A DNA stretch of 19,522 bases from an uncultured Collinsella sp. (GTDB lineage Bacteria; Actinomycetota; Coriobacteriia; Coriobacteriales; Coriobacteriaceae). Where the stretch lies: the NCBI GenBank assembly GCA_900541785.1, contig UQKY01000044.1, positions 1 to 19,522 of the forward strand, read 5' to 3'. The position numbers and the translations under genes were made by a program. Of this stretch, positions 1-8,000 are shown piece by piece; position 1 is the first letter of the stretch; every line of letters begins with the position of its first letter. Below the pieces are notes generated by a model that was not told where the DNA came from, made no database searches, and saw only the letters and a list, made by a program, of their open reading frames with translations.

Positions 1-150
1 CGGGTGCCCTACCGGGAGTAGCCCCGACGGTTGACAAAACTATAGGAACACCCAACGACTAGGACTGTCCCCAACTGCCGGCAGAAAAGGAACGTCCCCA
101 ACTGCCGGGTTCCACATCTGGACCAAGGCAACGCTGCTGTTTTGGCAACG
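1..150. other. Intergenic left edge with short tandem repeat
   Basis: No coding region is convincing here. A 68-codon minus-strand frame crosses the repeats below, lacks a clear ribosome binding site and resembles no family I know. The stretch holds two direct copies of a GTCCCCAACTGCCGG motif, described separately. It also has a perfect TTGACA hexamer at 31-36 with no acceptable -10 box 16-18 bases downstream, so I do not call a promoter. Confidence 0.5.
67..108. repeat. Two direct copies of GTCCCCAACTGCCGG
   Basis: The 15-base string GTCCCCAACTGCCGG occurs at 67-81 and again at 94-108, 27 bases apart. Between them lies an A-rich spacer with GGAAC. The first copy also contains the perfect 10-base palindrome CTGCCGGCAG (75-84). 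Short GTCCCC/GGGGAC-type strings of this kind are, from memory, frequent in intergenic DNA of Coriobacteriia and resemble REP-like repeats. That link is an inference; no REP-associated transposase is in the window. Confidence 0.6.
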
Positions 151-270
151 TCAGCGAAAACCCGCCAGAGCGAGCAAGGTGCCTTGAAGCAAAGCGGCAT
201 TGACCTTTTGGTCATGCCGCTGAAGCTGAAAGGCAGATTGCCGCTCTGGTGGGTTTGCAGCGTCGAGCCG
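151..270 (+). ncRNA. Structured intergenic element, copy A
   Basis: This folds into one long imperfect hairpin. The outer stem is 158-172 with 242-256, 15 pairs including one G-T (164/250). After a one-base bulge (A173) comes GCAA (174-177) with TTGC (238-241). Next is an internal loop GG (178-179) opposite GA (236-237), then TGCCTT (180-185) with AAGGCA (230-235). The tip is a separate hairpin, 193-205 with 210-221, with a TTTT loop. The flanks AGCGAAAAC and GTTTGCAGCGTCGA recur in copy B at 4941-5060 with a different, compensating stem. The single wobble fits plus-strand RNA. I see no good promoter, so it could be a DNA repeat rather than a transcript. Confidence 0.5.
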
Positions 271-296
271 TTACGCGGTTTGGTAAAACCGCGTAA
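271..296 (-). terminator. Perfect 11-bp hairpin after the SIS gene
   Basis: TTACGCGGTTT (271-281) pairs perfectly with AAACCGCGTAA (286-296) around a 4-base loop, directly after the stop codon of the SIS gene on the minus strand. Its position suggests transcript ending or 3' protection. No U-rich run follows on either strand, so it is not a classical intrinsic terminator. Confidence 0.45.
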
Positions 297-1289
297 CTAA
301 TACTCAAGCTTCCACATGTAGCGGCGCGTCATGTAGTCCTTGTGGGTGACGGCAGAGAGCGCGCGCATATACACGTTGTTGAGGATCGGGGCAAAGATCA
401 GGTGGTTGAAGTATTCGCTCACGCTGTCCTTGATGTCGTTGAGGCCGAGCTCCTTGGCGTCGAGCTGATAGACGCGCTCGCCACCGTACTGGTTGACGAA
501 GCGGATGCCGCGCTCGTCGTTGCAGCGGCTGCGGCCGACGCTGATGAGCTGGAACAGCGAGGTGCGCTTGTCCAGGATCTCGAAGGGGCCGTGGAAGAAG
601 TCGCAGGTGTTGATGGTGCAGGAGTCGATCTGCAGCATCTCCTGCACGTTGCAGATGCTAAAGACGTAGGCGGCACCAAAGAGCGGGCCCTGAGCCATCA
701 CGTTGATGCAGGGCTTGTCGGCGTTCTGCTCGGCCCACTTGGCAGCGAGCGGACGGGTGTACTCGACGGCCTTGCGATAGATGGGGTCGACCAAGTCGAA
801 GGCGGCCATAGCGGTCTCGTACTCGGCATAGCCCTCGGTCTGCTGCGTAAGCTCCATGGCGATCATGGTCACGACGGCGGAGTTGGTGCGGCCCATGCAG
901 GACTCGTCGACGGCCAGGCTGTCGTACTGGATCTTGTAGTCGCAGACCTCGGTGAGACCGGACTCGTCAACATAGATGGCGATGGTGCTGGCGCCGTGGT
1001 CCTTGGCGACCTGAGCGGCGACGATGGTCTCCTTGGTGCCGCGCATGGACACGACAACGGCCAGGGTGTTCTCGTTGACGTAGGCCGGGGTGGCATGCAC
1101 GAACTCGTTGCTGGTGTAGCTGGAGCTCACGACCTGCGTGGCCTCGTGCTCCATAAAGTACTGAGCAGGATAGTTGCCGCCGTTGGATCCGCCGGCGCCA
1201 ATCCACACGACGCGCTTGATGCCGCCCTTGTCTGCCTTGTCAGCCAAAACCTGGGAGACGACATCCTTAACCTGTTCCTGAGTAGTCAT
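297..1289 (-). CDS. SIS-domain sugar-phosphate deglycase/isomerase, FrlB-like
   Basis: A 330-residue cytoplasmic protein with two SIS (sugar isomerase) domains, about 20-150 and 190-325. Visible marks are the first-domain start VVWIGAGGSNGG (28-38), the second-domain FFHGPFEILD (231-240), and a C-terminal RRYMWKLEY like that of fructoselysine-6-phosphate deglycases. Family members cleave or isomerise phosphorylated sugar-amines such as fructoselysine-6-phosphate; the exact substrate here is not readable. The ATG is preceded by AAAGG about 10 bases upstream. It is divergent from a GntR/UTRA regulator, and repeated half-sites lie between the two genes, so repression relieved by a sugar-phosphate is likely (inference). 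No kinase or transporter partner is adjacent. A glutamine-fructose-6-phosphate-type isomerase relative is the alternative. Confidence 0.85.
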   Translation of the reverse strand: MTTQEQVKDVVSQVLADKADKGGIKRVVWIGAGGSNGGNYPAQYFMEHEATQVVSSSYTSNEFVHATPAYVNENTLAVVVSMRGTKETIVAAQVAKDHGASTIAIYVDESGLTEVCDYKIQYDSLAVDESCMGRTNSAVVTMIAMELTQQTEGYAEYETAMAAFDLVDPIYRKAVEYTRPLAAKWAEQNADKPCINVMAQGPLFGAAYVFSICNVQEMLQIDSCTINTCDFFHGPFEILDKRTSLFQLISVGRSRCNDERGIRFVNQYGGERVYQLDAKELGLNDIKDSVSEYFNHLIFAPILNNVYMRALSAVTHKDYMTRRYMWKLEY

Positions 1290-1327
1290 CGTGCATCAGC
1301 CTTTCTTCTCGTTTGATGCTCTTGATG

Positions 1328-1374
1328 GCATACAAGTTACATACATGTTTTGGTTATGTCGACTAGTTGTATGC
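1328..1374. promoter_or_regulatory. Putative GntR operator, proximal to the SIS gene
   Basis: GCATACAAGTTA (1328-1339) faces an inverted, 9-of-11 matching copy, TAGTTGTATGC (1364-1374). The motif resembles half-sites of GntR/HutC-type regulators (TTGTATAC-like). It lies just upstream of the SIS gene on the minus strand, where a bound repressor could block transcription. Binding is an inference from the repeats and the adjacent regulator. Confidence 0.5.
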
Positions 1375-1466
1375 TATATTTGACTTAGATATTTTGCCGC
1401 TGTGGTTTTCGATTACTCGTTACCAGCGGTTTTATTGTTGTGTTGAATACATGCTTGTTTAGTTAA

Positions 1467-1478
1467 GCATACAAGTTA
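1467..1478. promoter_or_regulatory. Putative GntR operator, proximal to the regulator gene
   Basis: An exact second copy of GCATACAAGTTA lies 16 bases upstream of the GntR start codon. The 6-base inverted pair ATGCTT (1451-1456) and AAGCAT (1465-1470) overlaps it. The position suits autorepression. The same 12-mer at 1328 suggests one protein controls both divergent genes. Confidence 0.5.
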
Positions 1479-1494
1479 GATATAGGTTGGCAAT

Positions 1495-2217
1495 ATGAGC
1501 GTCTCATCTAAAAAGAAACTGAGCCAATACGAGCGCTTGGCGGGCATGCTGCGTGACCGCATCGCCGCCGGCGTCTACGCACGCGAAGACAAGCTGCCGT
1601 CCGAGATGGAGCTCATGGACGAATCGGGTCTGTCGCGCAGCACCGTGCGCCATGCCCTTAAGGTGCTCGTTGACGAGGGCCTGGTTCGCACCGAGCGCGG
1701 ACGTGGTGCCTTTGTGGCCGACACGCCGGCACTCCACGAGAACAACCTGGTGTTTTCGAGCTATACGGCACAGGTCGAAGGCCAGGGCATGAAGCCCACC
1801 ACGCGCACCGTGGACTCGGGCTTTGCCAAGGCGGCCGGCAGCATAGCTAAGTTCTTTGACGCCGCCGTGGGCAGCAAGCTCGTCAAACTTGTCCGCCTGC
1901 GCTACCTGGACGACGCGCCGCTGTGCTTGGAGACCACCTACCTGCCGCCAAGCTTCGAGACGCTCATCGATCGCGATATCAATGGTTCGCTCTACGCCAC
2001 GCTGCAGCAGGAGTTCCATCGCGCGCCGGCACAGGGGCACAAGACCTTTGAGGTGTGCTATGCCTCGCAAAACGAGGCGTTTTTGCTCAACGTTGAGCGC
2101 GGGCAGGCGCTGATCCTGATCACCGACTACGTCTACGACACCGACGGCCGCCCGCTCCACGTCTCCAAGCGCATCCAGCGCACCGACCGCGCCAAATACA
2201 CCGAACCCATCGGCTAA
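1495..2217 (+). CDS. GntR-family transcriptional regulator (HutC/UTRA type)
   Basis: A 240-residue regulator. The N-terminal winged helix-turn-helix (about 10-78) shows the typical KLPSEMELMDESGLSRSTVRHALKVLVDEGLV core. A UTRA effector-binding domain (about 95-235) follows, with RLRYLDDAPLCLETTYLP and a C-terminal DYVYDTDGRPLHVSKRI. UTRA domains bind small molecules, often sugar phosphates or amino-sugar derivatives, and release DNA on binding. Divergent placement next to the FrlB-like gene and shared 12-base repeats in the gap make it the likely local and self regulator. The ATG has only a weak AGG 8 bases upstream, so translation may be modest. Its stop is 21 bases from the stop of the convergent GNAT gene. 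Confidence 0.9.
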   Translation: MSVSSKKKLSQYERLAGMLRDRIAAGVYAREDKLPSEMELMDESGLSRSTVRHALKVLVDEGLVRTERGRGAFVADTPALHENNLVFSSYTAQVEGQGMKPTTRTVDSGFAKAAGSIAKFFDAAVGSKLVKLVRLRYLDDAPLCLETTYLPPSFETLIDRDINGSLYATLQQEFHRAPAQGHKTFEVCYASQNEAFLLNVERGQALILITDYVYDTDGRPLHVSKRIQRTDRAKYTEPIG

Positions 2218-2245
2218 CCTGTCAAAATAAACCTGTCCCTAAATG
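2217..2245. repeat. ACCTGTC short repeat between two convergent stop codons
   Basis: ACCTGTC occurs at 2217-2223 and 2231-2237, separated by AAAATAA, and fills the whole gap between the GntR and GNAT stop codons. On the minus strand it reads as GGGACAGG followed by TTTATTTTG. Such GGGACAGG-type strings are, from memory, recurrent in Coriobacteriia intergenic DNA (unverified). No hairpin terminator is seen for either convergent gene. Confidence 0.45.
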
Positions 2246-2829
2246 GTGGGTTTGGGGAGGTCGGGAAACCAGGTTGGTTTGGGTTGGTTGGGTGTGCGCT
2301 CGGCTAGGACCAGCTCCATCCAGCACATGTCGTACCAGCGGCCGAACTTTTGGGCGCAGCGGTCAAAGGCACCCACCAGGCGATACCCCATATGGGCATG
2401 GAAATCCTGGCTGTTGTGCGTCAGGTACTCGTCGTCCTTATCGTGCGGCACGGCAATGAGCGCGCACATGTTGGTGATGCCCATCGCGACCAGGCATTGC
2501 TTGAGCGCGTCGTGCAGCTTGCGACCCAGCCCGCCATGGCGCACATCGCGTGCCAGGTAGATCGACGTCTCGACCGACCAGTCGTATGCCTCGCGGCTGT
2601 TAAGCGGACTCACGTAGGCATAGCCTACCGGACGCCCGTCCAACTCCATCACCAGATACGGATAGCGCTTGAGCGTGCGCTCAATACGCCCGGCGAACTC
2701 CTCAACGCTCGGCACCTCGTATTCGCAGGTAATCGCCGTCTGGCGCACATACGGCTCATAGATGGCAAGCAACGCCGACGCGTCTTCGGGCGTCGCCAGG
2801 CGAATCGTCGGCTCGGACATCTCGGTCAT
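2239..2829 (-). CDS. GNAT N-acetyltransferase, phosphinothricin acetyltransferase-like
   Basis: A 196-residue acetyl-CoA-dependent N-acetyltransferase. Family marks from the N-terminus are TIRLATPEDASALLAIYEPYV, the VETSIYL strand, the acetyl-CoA loop VRHGGLGRKLHDAL (equivalent to RGxGxG), and the late HMGYRLVGAF and KFGRWYDMCWMEL strings typical of the Pat/Bar-like branch. Most members of this branch act on amino compounds other than phosphinothricin, so the substrate is open. I chose the ATG at 2829, preceded by GGAAGGG, over an upstream in-frame ATG that would place the start inside the terminator hairpin. The gene follows threonine aldolase with a strong terminator in its leader. Confidence 0.85.
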   Translation of the reverse strand: MTEMSEPTIRLATPEDASALLAIYEPYVRQTAITCEYEVPSVEEFAGRIERTLKRYPYLVMELDGRPVGYAYVSPLNSREAYDWSVETSIYLARDVRHGGLGRKLHDALKQCLVAMGITNMCALIAVPHDKDDEYLTHNSQDFHAHMGYRLVGAFDRCAQKFGRWYDMCWMELVLAERTPNQPKPTWFPDLPKPTI

Positions 2830-2845
2830 ACAACCCTTCCCCCTC

Positions 2846-2888
2846 AAAAACAAAGGCCGCCTTGCGCCAAACCCAGCGCAAGGCGGCC
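2846..2888 (-). terminator. Strong intrinsic terminator after threonine aldolase
   Basis: A perfect 13-bp stem, 2855-2867 with 2876-2888 (GGCCGCCTTGCGC and its complement), has an 8-base loop and is followed on the minus strand by TTTGTTTTT. It starts 20 bases after the threonine aldolase stop and ends 17 bases before the GNAT start codon. It therefore also sits in the only available leader of the GNAT gene. Confidence 0.9.
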
Positions 2889-2907
2889 CCCCCGTCATTA
2901 CATCAGG

Positions 2908-3933
2908 CTACAGAACCGCCGCCAACGCGTCGATATCCTCCTGCGTCGTGGCCCAGCTGGTGCAAAAGCGCACCACCGTGTGGGTCTCGTCGTACTTTTC
3001 CCAGTACTCGATCGAGGCATGCTCGCGAATGCGGGCCATGTCCTCGTTGGGAAGAATCACGAACTGCTGGTTGGTCGGCGTCTCCAAGAAGAACTGGTAG
3101 CCGCGCTCGTGCAGCACGCGACGAAGCGCCTGCGCGGTTTCGATCGCCTGGCGACCAATCTCAAAATACAGGCCGTCGGTAAAGAGCGCCTCAAACTGCA
3201 CGCCCGTCAGGCGGCCCTTGGCCAGCAACGCACCGTGCTGCTTAATGCGCGGAATGGGATGCGCCGGAGCGTGCATGCCGCAAAACACCACGGCCTCGCC
3301 ACACAGAGCGCCGCACTTGGTGCCGCCGATGTAGAACACGTCGCACAGCTGCGCCAGCTCGGGCAGGGTAATGTCGCACTCATCGGCCGCCAGCGCATAG
3401 GCCAGGCGGGCGCCGTCCACAAACAGCGGAATCTCCCGCTTCTGGCACACCGCATGAATCGCCGCGAGCTCGGCCTTGGAGTACAGCGTGCCGTACTCGG
3501 TCGATAGGCTCACGTACACGGCGCCCGGGAACACCGTGTGCTCGTAGCTCTCGTTTTCGTAGAACACCTGGATATAGTTCTCCAGATCCTCGGCGTGTAT
3601 CTTGCCCTCGTAGCCGGGGATGGTGAGCACCTTGTGGCCGCCAAACTCGATGGCGCCCGCCTCGTGGCAGGCGACGTGGCCGGTCTCGGCAGCAACGACG
3701 CCCTCGTACGGCGCGAGCAGCATGTCGATCACCGTCGCGTTGGCCTGCGTGCCACCCACCAGAAAAAACACGTCGGCATCGGGGGCCTGACAGGCCTCGC
3801 GGATAAGCTGCTTGGCACGCTCGGTGTGCGCATCGGTACCGTAACCGGGCTGCGGCTCCATATTGGTGTCGACGAGCGTCTGCAGCACCGCCGGATGTGC
3901 GCCGTGAGAATAATCGTTGTTAAACGCGAGCAT
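2908..3933 (-). CDS. Low-specificity L-threonine aldolase (PLP enzyme)
   Basis: A 341-residue fold-type I PLP enzyme of the beta-eliminating lyase/threonine aldolase family, which cleaves L-threonine or L-allo-threonine to glycine and acetaldehyde. Visible marks are NDYSHGAHPAVL near the start, the FFLVGGTQAN phosphate-binding loop (56-65), H86 and H90 in TGHVACHEAGA, FVDGARL (171-177) with the cofactor-ring Asp173, and the Schiff-base Lys206 in YIGGTKCGAL. The length is normal. The ATG at 3933 has GAGAGGA just upstream. It lies 45 bases after the PAP2 gene on the same strand, so the two may share a transcript. A strong terminator closes it. The allo-versus-threo preference cannot be read from sequence. 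Confidence 0.93.
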   Translation of the reverse strand: MLAFNNDYSHGAHPAVLQTLVDTNMEPQPGYGTDAHTERAKQLIREACQAPDADVFFLVGGTQANATVIDMLLAPYEGVVAAETGHVACHEAGAIEFGGHKVLTIPGYEGKIHAEDLENYIQVFYENESYEHTVFPGAVYVSLSTEYGTLYSKAELAAIHAVCQKREIPLFVDGARLAYALAADECDITLPELAQLCDVFYIGGTKCGALCGEAVVFCGMHAPAHPIPRIKQHGALLAKGRLTGVQFEALFTDGLYFEIGRQAIETAQALRRVLHERGYQFFLETPTNQQFVILPNEDMARIREHASIEYWEKYDETHTVVRFCTSWATTQEDIDALAAVL

Positions 3934-3978
3934 GGCAATCCTCTCTTACCGGGTATCGGCCAGATGATTCAAACGGGG

Positions 3979-4842
3979 CTATTGTACGCCGTTGGGATAG
4001 GCGATGCGCGCGGCAAGGCACTCAAGTGCCAGCACCAGGGCAAAACCGCAGCTCACGTCACTCAAAAAGTGTGCGCCGATCACGATGCGCCCAAAGGCGA
4101 CGAACGCTGCCACGGCCGCCGCCGCCCAAAAGATCACGCGGCGACGCGAAGGTTTTTCCTTAAGGGCTGCCGCGGGAAGCCCGGCGAGCATAAGGCCGAT
4201 CGCCGCATGCGCCGTGTGTCCGCTCGCAAACGACTTGAACCCGTCCTTTATCACGCCGGCGGCGATATAGGTCCACTTGTCGGGGTTGCCGATCACCCAC
4301 CACGGCTGAAAATTGAGCCCCGGCGTGACCTCGATCACGCGCATGCGCGGGCGCGACCATAACGGCTTAACAATGACGTTGAGGATGATGGCCTGAGCGA
4401 CCCACACGGCCAGCACCATCAACGCCCAGCGCGTAAGCTCGTCGGGCTCGGTCGTGCGCGTGAGGCGGTAGGCGATGAAGTTGGCTGCGATGACCAACGC
4501 AAACGTCAGAACCAGCTGAAACGCAATAAGCTTGCCGCCGACGCGCAGCGATCCGATAATCTCGTAGCCGACCAGACCCACGTTGATCAAAACGCCCAGC
4601 GCAGCGAGCCACTTGCTCGCCTTGGAATCGGGGCGTGCCGAGCGCACGAGCATAACGCCCGCGATGCTCGCCGTCAGCTCGAACGGCAGCTCACCGGCCG
4701 CCTCGACAAAGCGACCGTACATGCTGCCGATGTTGAACAGCGCACTCGAGATTTGATAATCAAAGAAGCTGCCCACGCCCAGACAAAGGCACAGGACGGC
4801 CGCGATAATGGCGACATCTTTCTTATAGATATACCCGAACAT
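3979..4842 (-). CDS. PAP2-family membrane phosphatase
   Basis: A 287-residue polytopic membrane protein with about six hydrophobic segments and a C-terminal PAP2 (type 2 phosphatidic acid phosphatase) domain. Motif 1 is K159-PLWSRPR, with Arg166 followed by Met167 instead of the usual Pro. Motif 2 is SFASGHTAHA with SGH at 207-209. Motif 3 is GRIVIGAHFLSD with R252, H258 and D262. The catalytic histidines are therefore present. Relatives dephosphorylate lipid phosphates such as undecaprenyl pyrophosphate, phosphatidate or phosphatidylglycerophosphate; the substrate is not decidable. The ATG at 4842 has AAAGGA upstream and was preferred to an ATG 13 codons earlier. It lies downstream of mfd across the structured element B. 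Confidence 0.88.
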   Translation of the reverse strand: MFGYIYKKDVAIIAAVLCLCLGVGSFFDYQISSALFNIGSMYGRFVEAAGELPFELTASIAGVMLVRSARPDSKASKWLAALGVLINVGLVGYEIIGSLRVGGKLIAFQLVLTFALVIAANFIAYRLTRTTEPDELTRWALMVLAVWVAQAIILNVIVKPLWSRPRMRVIEVTPGLNFQPWWVIGNPDKWTYIAAGVIKDGFKSFASGHTAHAAIGLMLAGLPAAALKEKPSRRRVIFWAAAAVAAFVAFGRIVIGAHFLSDVSCGFALVLALECLAARIAYPNGVQ

Positions 4843-4940
4843 GCTTTCCTTTCGGTCGGGCGAAGGGCAGTCAACCTGCAATGTGGGTGAGACGAAGATG
4901 GCTTTGTCCCGTAAATACCCTTACAGGTTGAGCATAAGTA

Positions 4941-5057
4941 AGCGAAAACGTTCCATTTGTGGCAAGGTGGCCCGAAGGAGGAGGGAAGCGTACTTGCGTA
5001 CGCGACCGACGAGTGAGGGTCAGATTGCCCAAATGGGGCGTTTGCAGCGTCGACCCG
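4941..5057 (+). ncRNA. Structured intergenic element, copy B
   Basis: This is the same architecture as the element at 151-270. The outer stem AAACGTTCCATTTG (4946-4959) pairs with 5030-5043, including two T-G pairs. A one-base bulge (T4960) follows, then GGCAA (4961-4965) with TTGCC (5025-5029). The internal loop GG (4966-4967) faces GA (5023-5024). TGGCCC (4968-4973) pairs with 5017-5022. The tip carries GCGTAC and GTACGC around TTGC (4989-5004). Flanks AGCGAAAACG and GTTTGCAGCGTCGA match copy A, but the stem letters differ in both arms. On the minus strand it begins directly at the mfd stop codon, so it could also act as the mfd 3' structure. Confidence 0.5.
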
Positions 5058-8000
5058 TTAGTCGTCGTCGCTAGCACCCAGCTGCTGCAGCAGCATGAGT
5101 GCCGCGGCCACGGGGCCGGTGCCGTCGTTGGCGTCGAGGCCGCGGCCCAGGCCGCTGCCCGCGCCGGCGCCCGCCTTGTAGGGCACCGACAGCTTGCGGC
5201 TCTTGGGAAAGTTCACCGCGCCATAGCGGGTCTTAAGCTCAAAGGCCACCTTCTTGGGCACGTCAACCCCCAGGAAGGTAATGCGTCCACCGCTGAGCGT
5301 GACGCTCTCGAGCCCCAGGCGCTCGCCGCGAATACGAATGCGAGCGCGGTTGAACAGGTTGAGTCCCGCCAACGGCAGCTCGCCATGCGCAGCCTCGGTC
5401 TCCTCCTGCACCTCGTCGATACTCTCCAGGTCCTCAGCCGCCGCGAGCTTGCGGTACACGAGCACGCGCTGGTCCACCGCCGGCATGTACTCCTCGGACA
5501 AGAAGTAGTCGGCCGGCAGGTTGATGCCCACGCTCGCCGCCTCCACGCCGGCATCGTCGTCTCCGCGCGCCTCGGCCACGGCCTGTCCCAGCATCTGCGT
5601 AAACAGGTCAAAGCCCACACTCGACAGGTTGCCGTGCTGCTCGGCGCCCATGAGCGAACCGGCACCGCGGATCTCCAGGTCGCGCATGGCGATGCGCATG
5701 CCGCTGCCCAGGTCCTGGAACTCGGAAAGCGCGGTCAGGCGCGCCGTGGCCTCCTCGGTGAGCGGCAGCTCGCCGGGGAACATAAAGTACGCGTATGCCT
5801 GCGTGGCAGAGCGGCCCACGCGGCCCTTAAGCTGGTAGAGCTGTGCCAGACCCAGACGCTGCGAGTCCTCGATGATGAGCGTGTTGGCGGTCGCGTTGTC
5901 AATGCCGCTCTCCACGATGGTCGTGGCGATAAGCACGTCGATCTTCTTGGTCGCGAACTCGATCATCACGTCCTCGACCTCGCGCGGGCTCATCTTGCCG
6001 TGCGCCACACCCACGCGCGCCTCGGGCGCAGCCTCGTGCACGCGCGCCACGGCGTCGTCGATGGTCTTGACGCGGTTGGACACGTAGTACACCTGGCCGC
6101 CGCGACCCACCTCCAGGCGAATCGCCGCACTCACCACGTCGGGGTCATACTCCCCCACGTGCACGATCACGGGACGGCGCCCGGTCGGCGGCGTGGTAAT
6201 CAGGCTCATGTCGCGCACGCCGCTCGTGGCCATCTGCATGGTTCGCGGAATAGGCGTTGCCGAGAGCGTGAGCACGTCGATTTGCTCGCGCAGGTTTTTG
6301 AGCTGCTCCTTGTGCTGCACACCAAAGCGCTGCTCCTCGTCGATGATCACCATGCCCAGGTTCTTGGGGTTCACGTCGGCCGAAAGCAGACGGTGCGTAC
6401 CGATGAGCACATCAATCGTGCCCTCGGCAAACGCCTTAAGCGCGCGCTTTTGCTGCGCCGGGGTGCGGAAGCGGCTGAGCACCTCGACCTCCAGGCCAAA
6501 CGGGGCAAAGCGCTCAAAGAATGTCTCATAGTGCTGTTGGGCCAGAATGGTCGTGGGGCAGAGCACCATGACCTGGCGGCCGGAGTCCACGCACTTAAAG
6601 GCCGCGCGCAGGGCGACCTCGGTCTTGCCGAAACCCACGTCGCCGCACAGCAGACGGTCCATGGGCTTGGGCGCCTCCATGTCGGCCTTGATGTCGGCGA
6701 TAGCCTCCAGCTGGTCGCGCGTCTCGTCGTAGGGGAAGCTCTCCTCCATCTCGATTTGCTCGGGCGTATCGGGTGGACAGGCGATACCGGCAATCGACGA
6801 GCGGCGCGTATACAGGTCGACCAAGTCAAACGCCAGCTTTTTGGCATTCTTGCGCGCCTTGTTGGTAGCCCGCGTCCAGTCGGCGGTGTTGAGCCTGGTC
6901 AAGCGCGGTTTATCGCCGTCGGGACCAACGTAGCGCGTAATGCGGTCAACCTGCTCCAGCGGCACGTAGAGTTTGTCGCCATCGGCGTATTCCAGCAAAA
7001 AGTAGTCGCGTTCCTTGCCGCCCACTTCCTGGCGCGCGATCTCACTAAAGAGCGCGATGCCGTGGGTAGCGTGCACCACGTAGTCGCCCGGCTTAAACGG
7101 GAAGGTGATCTGCGTAATGTCAACCTTGCGGCGGCTGCGCGCGCGGTTGGCATCCATGCGGGCGTTGAGGTCGGCGATCGAGAACACAGCCAAATTGGCG
7201 TCGGGCACCACCACGCCCTGCGGCAGGGCAGCGTCCACAAAGGTCACGCGCCCGCGCGAGATGGTGGGCACGGCGGCGCCGGCGGCAGCCTGCGCGGCGC
7301 CCGCCTCGAGCGAGCGGGCGTTGAGTGCATCTGCCTTGCGCTCGCGAATGGAAGCATGGGCCTCCTGGCGTGCGATACGGTCGGCAGAATCCGCCGCTGC
7401 CACGCGCACGCGGTCGCCGATAGCGCCGGCATTTTCGGGCGCGGCGGTCAGCGATTCCTCAAAGGTAATGCCCTCGTCGCCAAAGGTGAGTTCCATCGAC
7501 TCGCGCGCACCGCGGTCGGGGATGGCAAACACGCAGGCATAGCGCTTGCCCACGACCTCCTGGATGCGCGTCATAAAACGGTTGTCCGAGCCTGCGATGG
7601 CAGGCTGCTCAATCTTGAGCTCGGCCGTCACCGCACCGCCGGCACGGATGAGGCTCACATAGTTCAGGCGTTGCTGGGAACCAAAGTCGAGCTGCTGGGC
7701 GCGTACATACAGGCCATCCAGTCGGTCAATCCCCGCCTCGCCGGCACGCGCCTCGATATCCTCGTAGGCGCGCAGGCAATCGTCGAACAGCGAGCGCGGC
7801 TCGGACAGCACCACGAGCGCCTTGCCGCTCACATGCGACAGCGGGCTCACGGTCTGGCCGTACATCACCGGCAAAAAGCGGTCGAGCTCAGGCGTGACGA
7901 TGCGCGCATCCACCATCTCGAGCAGCGCCGCCAACTTGCTGTCGTCCTGGCTGGCGCGGTAGAGCGCCACATGCATGTTGTGGACGGCGTCGTCGGTGAG

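Noticed and set aside
31..61. Plus-strand promoter from TTGACA at 31-36 driving element A
   Set aside because: No -10-like hexamer lies 16-18 bases downstream; TATAGG is only 4 bases away.
9..215. 68-codon minus-strand frame at the left edge
   Set aside because: It spans both the tandem repeat and the structured element and has no ribosome binding site or recognisable protein.
342..1316. Long plus-strand open frame opposite the SIS gene
   Set aside because: It is the shadow of a well-recognised minus-strand gene; its Val/Ala/Gly/Asp-heavy composition is typical of antisense frames in high-GC DNA.
4871..5077. 68-codon minus-strand frame over structured element B
   Set aside because: It overlaps the mfd end, lacks a ribosome binding site, and the covarying stem explains the sequence better than coding.
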